Positions 40,078-48,479 of a DNA stretch of 64,000 nt are shown here, one piece after another. This DNA comes from Cladopsammia gracilis (taxonomy: Eukaryota > Cnidaria > Anthozoa > Scleractinia > Dendrophylliidae): contig JAJGOT010000016.1 in NCBI GenBank assembly GCA_022457155.1, positions 1,130,001-1,194,000 on the forward strand. Direction: 5' to 3'. The number at the start of each line of letters is the position of its first letter. Position 1 is the first letter of the stretch. The translations under genes and the position numbers were made by a program. Below the pieces are notes generated by a model. It did no database searches and was not told the origin of the DNA. It was given only the letters and a program-made list of their open reading frames with translations.

Positions 40078-40641
40078 ATGGAATTTGTAGCGCTGAGCGA
40101 TACCGTGTTACGCTACCTGGCCAGGGACGATGGCGAATTGAAACGCGTATTTTGGGACGTAGTACCCTCGGACGGGTTGCCGCAACCTCCCACCGTGACG
40201 AACAGGACAGGGTACGTTGTGAACACGGACCCGACGGGGGAACCGGGCAAACATTGGTTGGCCGTGTGGACCGAACCGGGACGAGGCTGCGAAGTCTTTG
40301 GCAGTTACGGGCTACTCTTGCTCACGTACCCAGCCCCGGGGATGCGCGAGTGGCTGGCGCAATGGCCCACGGTGTTTCGAAGCGGCGTAACCCTTCAAGC
40401 CCTACAGAGTCAAACCTGTGGACATTACGCCTTGTTGTTTCTCAAAGCTCGAGTACGAGGTGTTTCGTTTGAAGACTTCTTGGCCGACTTTTCACCGCAC
40501 GACCTGGTCTCCAACGATATGAAAGTGGCGCAACGGATCAAAGCTTTGATCCAGGAAGAACTGAGTGAAGTGGACAATGCTGTACCCATTCGTCAATGTA
40601 ACGCGAGCTTGCACCAGAACAAATGTCATTTCAATGTGTAA
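40078..40641 (+). CDS. adenovirus-type cysteine protease, catalytic Asp replaced
   Basis: 187 codons, uninterrupted, the only full-length large frame left in element 2. MEFVALSDTVLRYL; His 59 in GKHWLAVW; the third catalytic position reads VFGSYG with Gly 75, where Asp (FDSYG) is expected; Gln 110 and Cys 114 in LQSQTCGHYALLFL. The family cleaves capsid precursors during virion maturation. With Asp lost the enzyme is probably inactive or weak, so the open frame is likely chance survival. The tail after about residue 160 (QRIKALIQEELSEVD) is typical. Starts 27 bp after the capsid gene. Confidence 0.85.
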   Translation: MEFVALSDTVLRYLARDDGELKRVFWDVVPSDGLPQPPTVTNRTGYVVNTDPTGEPGKHWLAVWTEPGRGCEVFGSYGLLLLTYPAPGMREWLAQWPTVFRSGVTLQALQSQTCGHYALLFLKARVRGVSFEDFLADFSPHDLVSNDMKVAQRIKALIQEELSEVDNAVPIRQCNASLHQNKCHFNV

Positions 40642-40746
40642 AAAGGAACAGTTGTTGTTGTTAAAAAATAAAAAGAAGTGGTTAAAAAAAACGTGTTTCC
40701 GGTGCATTTCTTAATAGAAAAACACCATACCTATTTGACAACGAGT

Positions 40747-40817
40747 GCTCTGATAGTTAGTGGTGAAGACGCTGCGTTGTGGCCGCAGAGACCCAGGTTC
40801 GATTCCTGGTAATTGCA
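40747..40817 (+). tRNA. tRNA-His (GTG)-like gene inside element 2
   Basis: The anticodon arm is perfect: CTGCG / TTGTGGC / CGCAG with anticodon GTG. The T arm is perfect: CCAGG / TTCGATT / CCTGG, which gives a good B box. The D arm (GTT..GAC) has one G-T pair. The acceptor stem GCTCTGA / TAATTGC pairs at only four of seven positions, and a run of seven T follows at 40821, as in a Pol III terminator. It could be a decayed tRNA gene captured by the element or a tRNA-derived short repeat. Function is doubtful because of the acceptor stem. Confidence 0.6.
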
Positions 40818-40882
40818 TCTCTTTTTTTCAGAAAAGAGCCACCCCTTCTGGGGAGGTATTCGTTGTTTCGGGACTCCTCATC

Positions 40883-41134
40883 ATGCCCCAAGGGAATCGA
40901 GCCACACGAAAGCGACGACAATGACGACGACGACGTCGCTACCGAGGGTACACGACCAAATCGGGACCGTCTCCCTAATTTTTGACGGTGCTAGGCAAAC
41001 GAGGACAGACGGGGCCTCTCCGTGGCGGAGGGGTCTTATCCCTGCTATCCTCAGCGGCCAAACTGGGATTCCAACTGGGTAAAATGAAATCCTACAAAAG
41101 GATGGGAGTGACAGGTTGCAACGGGTCATTATAG
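40883..41134 (+). pseudogene. small basic virion-like protein with two stops
   Basis: ATG at 40883, MPQGNRATRKRRQ, then TGA, then RRRRRYRGYTTK, a second stop (TAA), and a hydrophobic part GGGVLSLLSSAAKLGFQLG followed by KMKSYKRMG. The frame ends at 41132. The Arg-rich N-terminus followed by a hydrophobic segment suggests a core or membrane-active virion peptide. No family is identified. Confidence 0.45.
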
Positions 41135-41175
41135 TGGTCGACGCAAACCATGGGAAGTGTGAAAAAAAAAAAATC

Positions 41176-41442
41176 ATGATTACCAGACAAGATACGCAAA
41201 AGGTGATTCAAAGCCTGGGGGAATTGGAATGGGAAGAAATTCTACAACACCCTGAGGATGTATTAAGGAATCCATGGGATTCTCGTCATTTTCATCGATT
41301 GCGTGAATTGGCCAGACAACGCGCCTGGGGTGCCTTGGTGACCACTCTTCGGTCTTGCGGCGAAACCCATGTCAGGGAAAGCGTGGAAACCTTGATAAGA
41401 CAACGCACCCCTCGATGGTACCATCAATACCTGGCACGATGA
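41176..41442 (+). CDS. hypothetical protein of element 2
   Basis: 88 codons, MITRQDTQKVIQSLGELEW to RTPRWYHQYLAR; helical, charged. The TGA at 41440 overlaps the ATG of the following ATPase (ATGA), the layout of a compact translationally linked gene pair, which supports both frames. Family unknown. Confidence 0.5.
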   Translation: MITRQDTQKVIQSLGELEWEEILQHPEDVLRNPWDSRHFHRLRELARQRAWGALVTTLRSCGETHVRESVETLIRQRTPRWYHQYLAR

Positions 41443-41518
41443 TTCGTATGCCGAGTAGCGTCATGGTCGCCGGCACTTCGGGGTGTGGAAAAACCCAATT
41501 GGTGGACGCGATGTTGAC
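41439..41518 (+). pseudogene. packaging ATPase of element 2, truncated after Walker A
   Basis: MIRMPSSVMVAGTSGCGKTQ begins at 41439. GTSGCGKT is the Walker A motif of A32/FtsK-type packaging ATPases. Coding sequence stops at 41518, where the 4.1-kb insertion begins. No Walker B or later part was found on the other side, so the rest is deleted. Confidence 0.75.
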
Positions 41519-42264
41519 GTAGCAACGCGTAATCGCTTGAGGCGTACAATTAATAACCTACCCAATGCAAAGAAAGATGAACGTTTTAAATACTTTAAAT
41601 GTATATTAATTGCATTAAGTTTTCTCTGTTGAACTCCATGCATCACGGACAAGTTTCTATCAGGACAAAGTTCAACATTTTCACGTGCAGACAGCGTGAC
41701 TGACAAAAACATACCATTTTAAATAGTAATCGCTTGAAACATACAATTCATGTTGCGCATCACATTATTTGAAATCCGCTTGCCGTTTTTGCAATAAAAC
41801 TATACTTTCTTACTTCATTACAAGCTCACCTATTAACGTAACCGTAGTCCACATTTTTTGGACGTCTCATCCCGCGCAGACCATTTTACCATTCATGCAA
41901 AGAGCACATTATAGGCGGTATTTCCGAATAAATGCCCTTCATATTGCCATGTTAGCAAGCCAGTCGGGATTAGAGCACAGTTCCCAACAAACAAATTTTC
42001 AAAACTTTGCACTTTAGTGTTTGAGGCAACAATCGCGAAGATTCAAGATGGCTGATTTTCAATTCATGTCAAGTGCCCTTCTTTAAACTTCAGTAATACC
42101 ATTTTGAAGCGAGAATTTGATTGGCTCATTTGGCTGACATAGGACACGGTGTACATACTAGAGGCAATCTCATTGGTGTGACATAACCCAAGACATACAA
42201 ACATACATACATACATACATACAAATATCAAAACCAAACTGCGCGCCTGCTAATGAGCTATTTT

Positions 42265-42600
42265 TTCAAAATAGCTTAAAAATGCAGTTTGGTCGTCCAC
42301 AAATGTGCATTATTGCGCAACTCTGGGAACGGGAATGGACTTGTTCAAACCTTCACCGCGGCCAAACGTCCGAGGCGTTTTTCGTTTTATTTAGTGCGAT
42401 TTCATTTAATATTAAGTGGAAACATGGGCACGGATGTATAAAATAATTAGTTTATGTAACTATCTTTTTATCTTTCTCAAAATAATAAGCTTCTTGTCGT
42501 TGAAAAATGATCAAAACGCTTTGTGCCTGAGCAAAATTATGCGGTTCATAGTTTTCAAACGCTTAGAACCTTTTTAGTAAACTTTCAAAACGAAGTTTCA
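42265..42600. repeat. inverted-repeat arm, left
   Basis: AAAATGCAGTTTGGT to TAGTAAACTTTC is matched inverted at 45240-45585, with AATAATTAGTTTATGTAACT and CGTCCGAGGCGTTTTTC as the clearest shared blocks. Confidence 0.8.
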
Positions 42601-42784
42601 GTTGGCTGTTCTGTTGTTCCTTCAACTTCACGAAATAAAAATTCATGAAAGGCAAACAACCGAAATAAGTGAAATTAATTGGGATTCCTACCACGCCTAT
42701 ACTTCTTCCTTCGCTGTCCACTGTTAACTTCTTATTACACAAGCGCTTCGTATTCGTCTCAGTCTTCATGTTTTCGCGGGTTTC

Positions 42785-43020
42785 CGTCCTATCGTTGAAT
42801 TAAACGCGCGAGTGTCAAACACTTTCGCAGTGTCTTCTTGAGTAATTTCCTTACGCATATTGAATATGAAACTGTCCGATGCGACAGAGAAAACACAACT
42901 CGCACTTTGTCACGCCCGCCTCGCATCGACAAACAACACTGGTTTGAACTCCACCGCGGTCAAACGAGAGAAATTTGCAAAAGTTAACCAAAGTACTTCA
43001 AAGTTAAGGTTATAAGGTTA
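42785..43020. repeat. direct repeat, copy 1
   Basis: CGAGTGTCAAACACTTTCGC through AGTACTTCAAAGTTAAGG recurs at 43840-44050 in the same orientation, about 1.05 kb downstream. Confidence 0.82.
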
Positions 43021-43839
43021 CAGAGGAACAAAAACAAGATATATTTTCGTGTGTCTGATTGCGAGATGATGTTTTATGAAATCGCTGCGTTTATGCGTTA
43101 CTGGAAAGTTTTCAAATTACTTTTTACATTACGCAAATTGCAACATTTTTACCTCAACTGAAAAAGTATATTTCAAAGGACTAAATTTGTTTCTCTCCTC
43201 CTAAATTATCACTTCTGTCCTTAACTTTGATTAAATCTATAAGTTTCATTCAAAATTTATTATAATAATGGCGGGAATAGTTCCAGCAAAACTTTCAATT
43301 GGAAAAGTTGTTTTGACCCCAGGTCCGGACCAGGCAAAATAAACTGAAAGATTCGTGGCTTCGAAAGGGCCACTTTGCGGCTACATCTGCATTCACTTCA
43401 GAAGTGTCGGGAACACAGACCAGCTAGTTACAAGATTTAGCTAAAATCAATAACAACCATCGGGAAACTCTGATATACGGCCTTTTTTAAAACGGTAAAT
43501 ACCAAGTAGGCATCGATTTCTATTTTTTAGTGCCCTAGTCTTTTGACACAGTGGACACGCTATTTTAATAATTTATGTGCTGTGTCTCCTTAGAAGGTTA
43601 ATGCGCTTCTTTGTTAGACTGCTCACACTATCCCTGCCCAGTACTCCCTATCATCAAACCGTGAAATAACGTGCATGCAGATTCCCGAGACATTTCAATA
43701 TGCCTAATGCGTACAACAACGCCCAAGTATACGCTCCCACAGCGTCTTCTTAAATAAGCGCTATGTGTGTATTCGTCTAAATTATCTTCTTCATGTTCGT
43801 TTAAACATGTTTTAGCGGCTTTCCGTCATGAAGGTATCG

Positions 43840-44050
43840 TAGAGTTAATCGCGAGTGTCAAACACTTTCGCAGTGTCTTCTTGAGTAATTTCCTTACGCA
43901 TATTGAATATGAAACTGTTAGATGCAACAGAGTAAAGACAACTCGCACTTTGTGACGTTCGCCTCGCATCAACAACAGGTACGTACTCCACAGAGGTCAA
44001 ACGAGAGAAATTTGCAAAAGTTAACAAAAGTACTTCAAAGTTAAGGTTGT
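43840..44050. repeat. direct repeat, copy 2
   Basis: Second copy of the block at 42785-43020, with about 90% identity by eye. Confidence 0.82.
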
Positions 44051-44059
44051 CATTTTCAC

Positions 44060-45240
44060 TGTTTAATATATATAGATAGGCTGAGCCTAACAGCGTAGCT
44101 CTTTGAACAGAAAGCCGATGATAAACTTAACTAGTAACTGAGGTGAAAGGTCGGAAGCACAAGAATAAAATTGACGACAGGGCTATTTTTTAATTTTAGC
44201 AATTCTCAAAAACAGACTTACGCGACCGTTTGTACAGTACATTTAGACCGTACAAAAGTTCACAAAAACAACTTTTTCTCCGTCTAGAATAACTAGTACG
44301 ACTAATTTTCAAATAAAATACACCTGTTGCTTATAAAAAAGTGTCCGAGAAACTGATTTGGAAATCAAAATTGCAAAAAATACACAAACATATTTGCATA
44401 AGACCACGCGAGTGAAGTTTAGAACTATAAAATCCAAGTCTTGTTTTGTTTACATAAAATCGCTTTTCAACCTATGTAATGAATGAACAAACACATAAAA
44501 ATGGACAACACAATCTTCTTTCGAAACATTTTATTCAAATCTCCATAAGTTTATGTTTAAAAGCAAAACGCGAACCATTTATAGCTCATCGAGGCCGAGA
44601 CGTCTCCGATCATAAAGAAATCAAAACAACTGAATTTAATTGAGCACGTTTATAAACAATTCTCCAAAACTAGGGAGAACACAAAGAAAAAGTCAATCAC
44701 AGATTGATATCAACATAAATTCCCATCGAAAAATGTATTTTGTTTTACCATTAAGTCCCTCCGCTGCTTGGAAATTCTTTAAATCTCCGCTTCTTCAGTT
44801 GAATCTGAAACCCGAAGTGACAAACATCTCCCCGCATTGCTCCCATCCTCGAAACAAGATTTTATCCCTGAAAGCTCTTCTTTTTCCACTATAGCGGCTT
44901 CTGAGCATCACTTAATTAGTATCCCTGTCTTGAGTAGCAAACCGCGAAAAAATGCAGATGAATAACGACTTTAAATTAAACGGTTTTCTCCTCTAAACAC
45001 AGCAGTGTTTTTCCAGGTGACGTGAAATTGCAAAGATCCTGCGAGTTAGCCCTAAGTGACGGCGGCGGTGGCGGGCACACAACGCGCCCGCGAAACATTC
45101 CGCTAGCTATGACCATGAAAAATGACGGGCATGGGTTCTATGGTTCTCTGGTTCTATGAGTATGGGGCTACGCGCGGGCCTTCGGCCCGCAGAGCTCCGC
45201 TATTAAAAGTTTCCTATATTAATAATACACTGTCAACTCA
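44060..45240 (-). repeat. dispersed 1.2-kb repeat, copy A
   Basis: Reverse complement of 52400-53620. Shared landmarks: AGGTGAAAGGTCGGAAGCAC, GAATGAACAAACACATAAAA, AGCGGCTTCTGAG, and CGGAATGTTTCGCGGGCGCG-type sequence near its far end. A partial third copy is at 59640-61500. Confidence 0.82.
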
Positions 45241-45585
45241 CTAAACGTTTTGAACGTTTACTAAAAAAAGTTCTAAGCGTTTGAAAACTATGAACCGCAG
45301 AACTGTCGGCGCCATTTGCCAACACAATTTTGATCAGGCACGAAGCGTTTTGATCAGTTTTCAACGAAAATAAGCTCATTATTTTGAGCCGGAAAGATGA
45401 AAAGACAGTTACATAAACTAATTATTTTATACATCCTTGCCCACGTTTCCACTTAATACTAAATGAACCCCACTAAATAAAATGAAAAACGCCTCGGACG
45501 TGTGACCGTGGTGAAGGTTAAACAAGCCTGCAGTCCCCAGAGTTGCGCAATACTGCACACTACCAAACTGCATTTTATAACTTGG
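45240..45585. repeat. inverted-repeat arm, right
   Basis: Reverse complement of 42265-42600; see that entry. Confidence 0.8.
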
Positions 45586-45663
45586 GCACCTCCGCCCAAG
45601 TAATAACAAGAAAAACGGAGCCGAAACCTTGCCTCATGCCGCTTCGCGCATGAGTAATTAGCC

Positions 45664-45899
45664 AATGCGGATCAAATCAATGCCATCAGCGAATTGGCGA
45701 TGAACACGTTACGGGGTAGGGTACCCCTCTCCCGTGCCAATTATCAAGTGCTACTCCCTCACCTCCAGGCCTTATGTGAAATGGCGAAAAAAAAAAGAAC
45801 TCCATAAAAAGACGTCGAGAGACCATGCAATTTCAAACGGGGGCAAGAATCTGGCGTGGTTTGAATTGTATCTGTGAAAGAGCCCTCAAGTCGCGATGA
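45664..45899 (+). pseudogene. hypothetical Polinton protein, truncated and shifted
   Basis: Coding resumes after the insertion with ADQINAISELAMNTLRGRVP then LLPHLQALCEMAKKKR. A run of ten A at 45787-45796 appears to have lost one base; in the next frame the basic tail SIKRRRETMQFQTG continues to a TGA at 45897 that overlaps the following ATG. Similar short proteins with a helical INAxSELxxNxLRG pattern occur in Polintons, to my recollection, but the role is unknown. Confidence 0.5.
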
Positions 45900-46108
45900 A
45901 CCATGTCTCGCACCTTATACGAAGGACGGAAAGACGGGAACAAGAACGTCAGGCCACCTTACAGCGAGTGATGGAGACCTTGCAAAGCTGAAATCGAGAC
46001 GTAGAGAGGCTCGAAAAGGAACTCGAGACGCTTCGTCAGCGATTAAGGCAAAAAGAGGAGCACGTGGATTTGTTGTGTCAACATTTTCTCAATCTACGCG
46101 ATCACTAA
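45896..46108 (+). pseudogene. coiled-coil protein with one internal TGA
   Basis: 70 codons, MNHVSHLIRRTERREQER start, internal TGA after METLQS, then RDVERLEKELETLRQRLR and HVDLLCQHFLNLRDH. It has a strong heptad pattern. The start overlaps the previous stop (ATGA). Family unknown. Confidence 0.5.
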
Positions 46109-46170
46109 CTCTTCCGCTACTGCCGAGCCTACGCCGACGTGTTGGGAGACGGGAGCGGAAAAGAAAGACC

Positions 46171-46621
46171 ATGAGTTCGTTCAATGCCCAAGCCGTCACC
46201 GACCCTCAGCGGTTTCTTCAATTGCAAGAAAAGTACAAGCAACGTTTGATGGAGGACAGTCGATTGAACAAAGTGGCGACGTTGGCGGCCGAAGAAGACG
46301 TGTTGCTGAACTCCAACCTTGCCCAAGGTCTCAAAGTCACTTTGGCCAAACCCTTGGCTCGTCAAGTGCGCACGTGGACCAAGCGCGTCCGACACCCGGG
46401 CATGGCGGCCCAGGGACGGGATGGGTGCGGCGGCTGAGAAGGAGGAGGATCTGGCCGAGGCTCCCATCTCCACCCTCATCAAACAAATGATAAAAGGACG
46501 CACCCCTTCGACACCCGCTCCAGGTCAAAAACCGGCCAAAGCGACAGGAACCCCAAAAAGGCCAGCGTCAAGAAACTCACGACCCCCTCAGGCATTCCGA
46601 GACCCAACCGTCCAAGGCTGA
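46171..46621 (+). pseudogene. hypothetical protein of element 2, frameshifted
   Basis: MSSFNAQAVTDPQRFLQLQE, then VLLNSNLAQGLKVTLAKPLA; frame 1 ends at 46437. Another frame gives the plausible continuation EKEEDLAEAPISTLIKQMIK and a Pro/Lys-rich tail ending at 46621. The shift lies around 46400-46435. Family unknown. Confidence 0.45.
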
Positions 46622-46712
46622 GTGGGACCTCTCCTGCCTCTACTGCCGACGGCGACGTATTTTTTCTCTTTAACGCTGTTTTTTTTTTCGTTTCACCCCA
46701 CAATCACAGATC

Positions 46713-46871
46713 ATGGGACACTTACGGGACTTGTACCGCTGCCCACGCTTGTTATGGTTGAACACCGAAAAACATACCAAACGAAATACAATGTGCCAAC
46801 ATTGTGAGCGTAACGTCTTCAAGGGGAAAATTGATGATTTGGTTCACAGAAGGAAACAACCCCATCACTAA
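46713..46871 (+). CDS. Cys-motif module 1
   Basis: 52 codons, MGHLRDLYRCPRLLW, then CQHCERNVFKGKIDDL. First of six consecutive short frames sharing Leu-rich start, one Cys, a 20-30 residue gap and a CxxC (usually CQHC) followed by Arg. Preceded by a pyrimidine tract ending CACAG. Confidence 0.5.
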   Translation: MGHLRDLYRCPRLLWLNTEKHTKRNTMCQHCERNVFKGKIDDLVHRRKQPHH

Positions 46872-46907
46872 TGGTACCTTTCATTTTTTTTGTTTCACAC
46901 TGAACAG

Positions 46908-47048
46908 TTGATTAAAGAAATACAAGACCTGCCCGTTTGCACTGTTTCTCAATGGGGCGATCCCACTCCGTCATCTTTTTGCCAACATTGTTTGCGACGA
47001 TGGACAGACAGGGGTATTCACGACCGTTTTCTTCTCCGTTTCTTTTAG
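46908..47048 (+). CDS. Cys-motif module 2
   Basis: 46 codons, LIKEIQDLPVCTVSQWGD, then SSFCQHCLRRWTDRGIHD. No ATG; the frame begins after a TTTTTTTTG...GAACAG tract. Same pattern as module 1. Confidence 0.45.
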   Translation: MIKEIQDLPVCTVSQWGDPTPSSFCQHCLRRWTDRGIHDRFLLRFF

Positions 47049-47052
47049 TTAA

Positions 47053-47274
47053 TTTCAAGAACTCGGACAATCCAACTTATGTCCGGCCACCGAAAGAGTC
47101 GCCAATCCCTCGTTGGATTATTGCCAACATTGTCAACGCATAGAACTGTTTGGGCGACTCGAATTCCTTGTCGCCCATTCCATCGATTGGGCTCATGAGG
47201 AATTTATGGACAGACACGATGCCCTTCACAATGACGACCATCTGATTGCTTTTGAGGACAAACGATTTAATTAA
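47053..47274 (+). CDS. Cys-motif module 3
   Basis: 73 codons after TTAATT, FQELGQSNLCPATERV, then DYCQHCQRIELFGRL and an acidic/His-rich tail (HEEFMDRHDALHNDD). Longest intact tail of the series. No ATG at the start. Confidence 0.5.
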   Translation, partial: FQELGQSNLCPATERVANPSLDYCQHCQRIELFGRLEFLVAHSIDWAHEEFMDRHDALHNDDHLIAFEDKRFN

Positions 47275-47338
47275 CGTTTTTATCAACCCATGTAATTATT
47301 TTTTTTTTCAACATGAATAAATTTGTCGTTTTTTTCAG

Positions 47339-47491
47339 ATCCTGGATCGATTGTTGTCTCTATGCGTTTGTCCTTTCTACAAATTGTCAACCCGATCCCC
47401 CCTTCAAATGTATCCATGCTGCCATTGCGTACGGGGACTGGCCCTAGGAACCATTGACGATTGGATGAAACGAAAAAAACACTCAACGTGA
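47339..47491 (+). CDS. Cys-motif module 4
   Basis: 50 codons, ILDRLLSLCVCPFYKL, then YPCCHCVRGLALGTIDDWMK. CQHC has become CCHC. Preceded by TTTTTTTCAG. Confidence 0.45.
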   Translation: MLDRLLSLCVCPFYKLSTRSPLQMYPCCHCVRGLALGTIDDWMKRKKHST

Positions 47492-47509
47492 ATTCCCTTT
47501 TTTCAGGTC

Positions 47510-47611
47510 ATGGTGCAATTGGTATCACTGATCGTTTGCGGTCACACCCTATGGGCCACTCATGTCGTGACTAAATGGGTCACCCCCAACCTTCGAGTGA
47601 TTTTATGCTAA
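47510..47611 (+). pseudogene. Cys-motif module 5, stop inside CQHC
   Basis: MVQLVSLIVCGHTLW to VILC, then TAA where the Gln of CQHC is expected (47609-47611), then HCLRKTT in the same frame. Preceded by TTTTTTCAGGTC. Confidence 0.5.
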
Positions 47612-47670
47612 CATTGTTTACGAAAGACAACAAGGGGATCCACTGACAGCGGTTTCCTCCGTTTCAGGTC

Positions 47671-47895
47671 ATGACTCAATTGAAGTCCCTGATTGTTTGC
47701 AGCTTCAGACAATGGGCCACCCGCAGCGCCGACCCGTGGATTCTATGCAACCAGTGTATTCGCTTTTTTACTCTCGGGGCCATTGACGACTGGCTCGAAT
47801 ATACCAAACCACCCCCACCCAGAGACTTTCCCTTACGGCATCAGTTGACTTCAACCCAACGAGGATCTCACCTGTCAGGGGCGTTCTCCATTTAG
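47671..47895 (+). CDS. Cys-motif module 6, running into the right terminal repeat
   Basis: 74 codons, MTQLKSLIVCSFRQW, then ILCNQCIRFFTLGAIDDWLE, then a 30-residue tail RHQLTSTQRGSHLSGAF encoded in the terminal repeat. Preceded by CCGTTTCAGGTC. The start is the closest relative of module 5 (QL-x-SLIVC). Confidence 0.5.
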   Translation: MTQLKSLIVCSFRQWATRSADPWILCNQCIRFFTLGAIDDWLEYTKPPPPRDFPLRHQLTSTQRGSHLSGAFSI

Positions 47896-48479
47896 GGATT
47901 GAACCCATGTCCCCGCTTGTACACCGCTTTTATTTCGTTCTCATGCTAATTAATGCATTTTTTGTGTGTTTTCTTTTTCTTTTTTTTTTTTCTGACCGAG
48001 CGGGATCTGGGACCCAATCCGAGGTCCGAGCCCGCGATCCAATAAAAGGTATCTCCGGTCAGCGGTATCTGAGCCCGCGATCCAAACAAGGTCTAATTCC
48101 GGTCAGCGGTCTCCCGCCCTCAGTCAGGCACCAACCCCCTTCTCTCCCCCTCATGGTCACGCACCCCACGCTCCCAATAATTTAAGAACCTTTAAGTCAC
48201 ACATTAAAGGACAGGAAATGATTCTTTAAGGTGGTTTGACGCAGTCAATGCGGTCACGCACCCCATGACGTCACCCTCGTCTCTGATTGGTTCCCGCCAT
48301 CACCTCGATCACGACCCCTTTCCACCAATCCGATCGCCTCCCTGGCCTTTCGCACGAGGGATGATGTCACCCCTCGCCCTCTGATTGGCTGACACTTTTT
48401 AATGAGATACAAATGAGATGCTAATGAGATGTACTCGCTCCTGATTAGTCAAGTGTCAGGTTGCGCTACCTATACCACT
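47838..48479. repeat. right terminal inverted repeat of element 2
   Basis: Inverse of 32523-33015: the outer 75 bp (CTCATTTGTATCTCATT to the terminal ACT), the CTGACCGAGCGGGATCTGGG block (47993) and the inner block CATGTCCCCGCTTGTACACC to the module 6 tail. The middle (48020-48400) is longer than on the left and contains GAGCCCGCGATCC twice. Confidence 0.88.

Larger units (their letters stand above)
41519..45663. mobile_element. 4.1-kb composite repeat insertion in element 2
   Basis: AT-rich, non-coding, unlike the GC-rich element around it. It contains an inverted pair (42265-42600 with 45240-45585), a direct pair (42785-43020 with 43840-44050), an ACAT microsatellite at 42195-42225 and one copy of the dispersed repeat of about 1.2 kb (44060-45240). 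Neither transposase nor clear terminal repeats were found. The flanks are two different Polinton genes, so a deletion accompanied the insertion. Confidence 0.75.
32523..48479. mobile_element. element 2: complete but decayed Polinton (15,957 bp) in host intron 3
   Basis: The left terminus AGTAGTATAGGTAGCTCAAC is matched inverted by the right terminus GTTGCGCTACCTATACCACT. The flanking 6-bp sequences are AGTTTC (32517-32522) and AGGTTC (48480-48485), a target duplication with one mismatch and the length Polintons create. Inside are polymerase (minus), then integrase, minor capsid, core-like, F54H12.2-type capsid, protease, small genes, ATPase and a series of Cys-motif frames (plus). Codons are GC-rich, unlike element 1. 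Nearly all genes have stops or frameshifts, and secondary insertions sit at 33372-34150, 34269-34453, 39241-39365 and 41519-45663. It is an old, dead copy. Confidence 0.93.
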
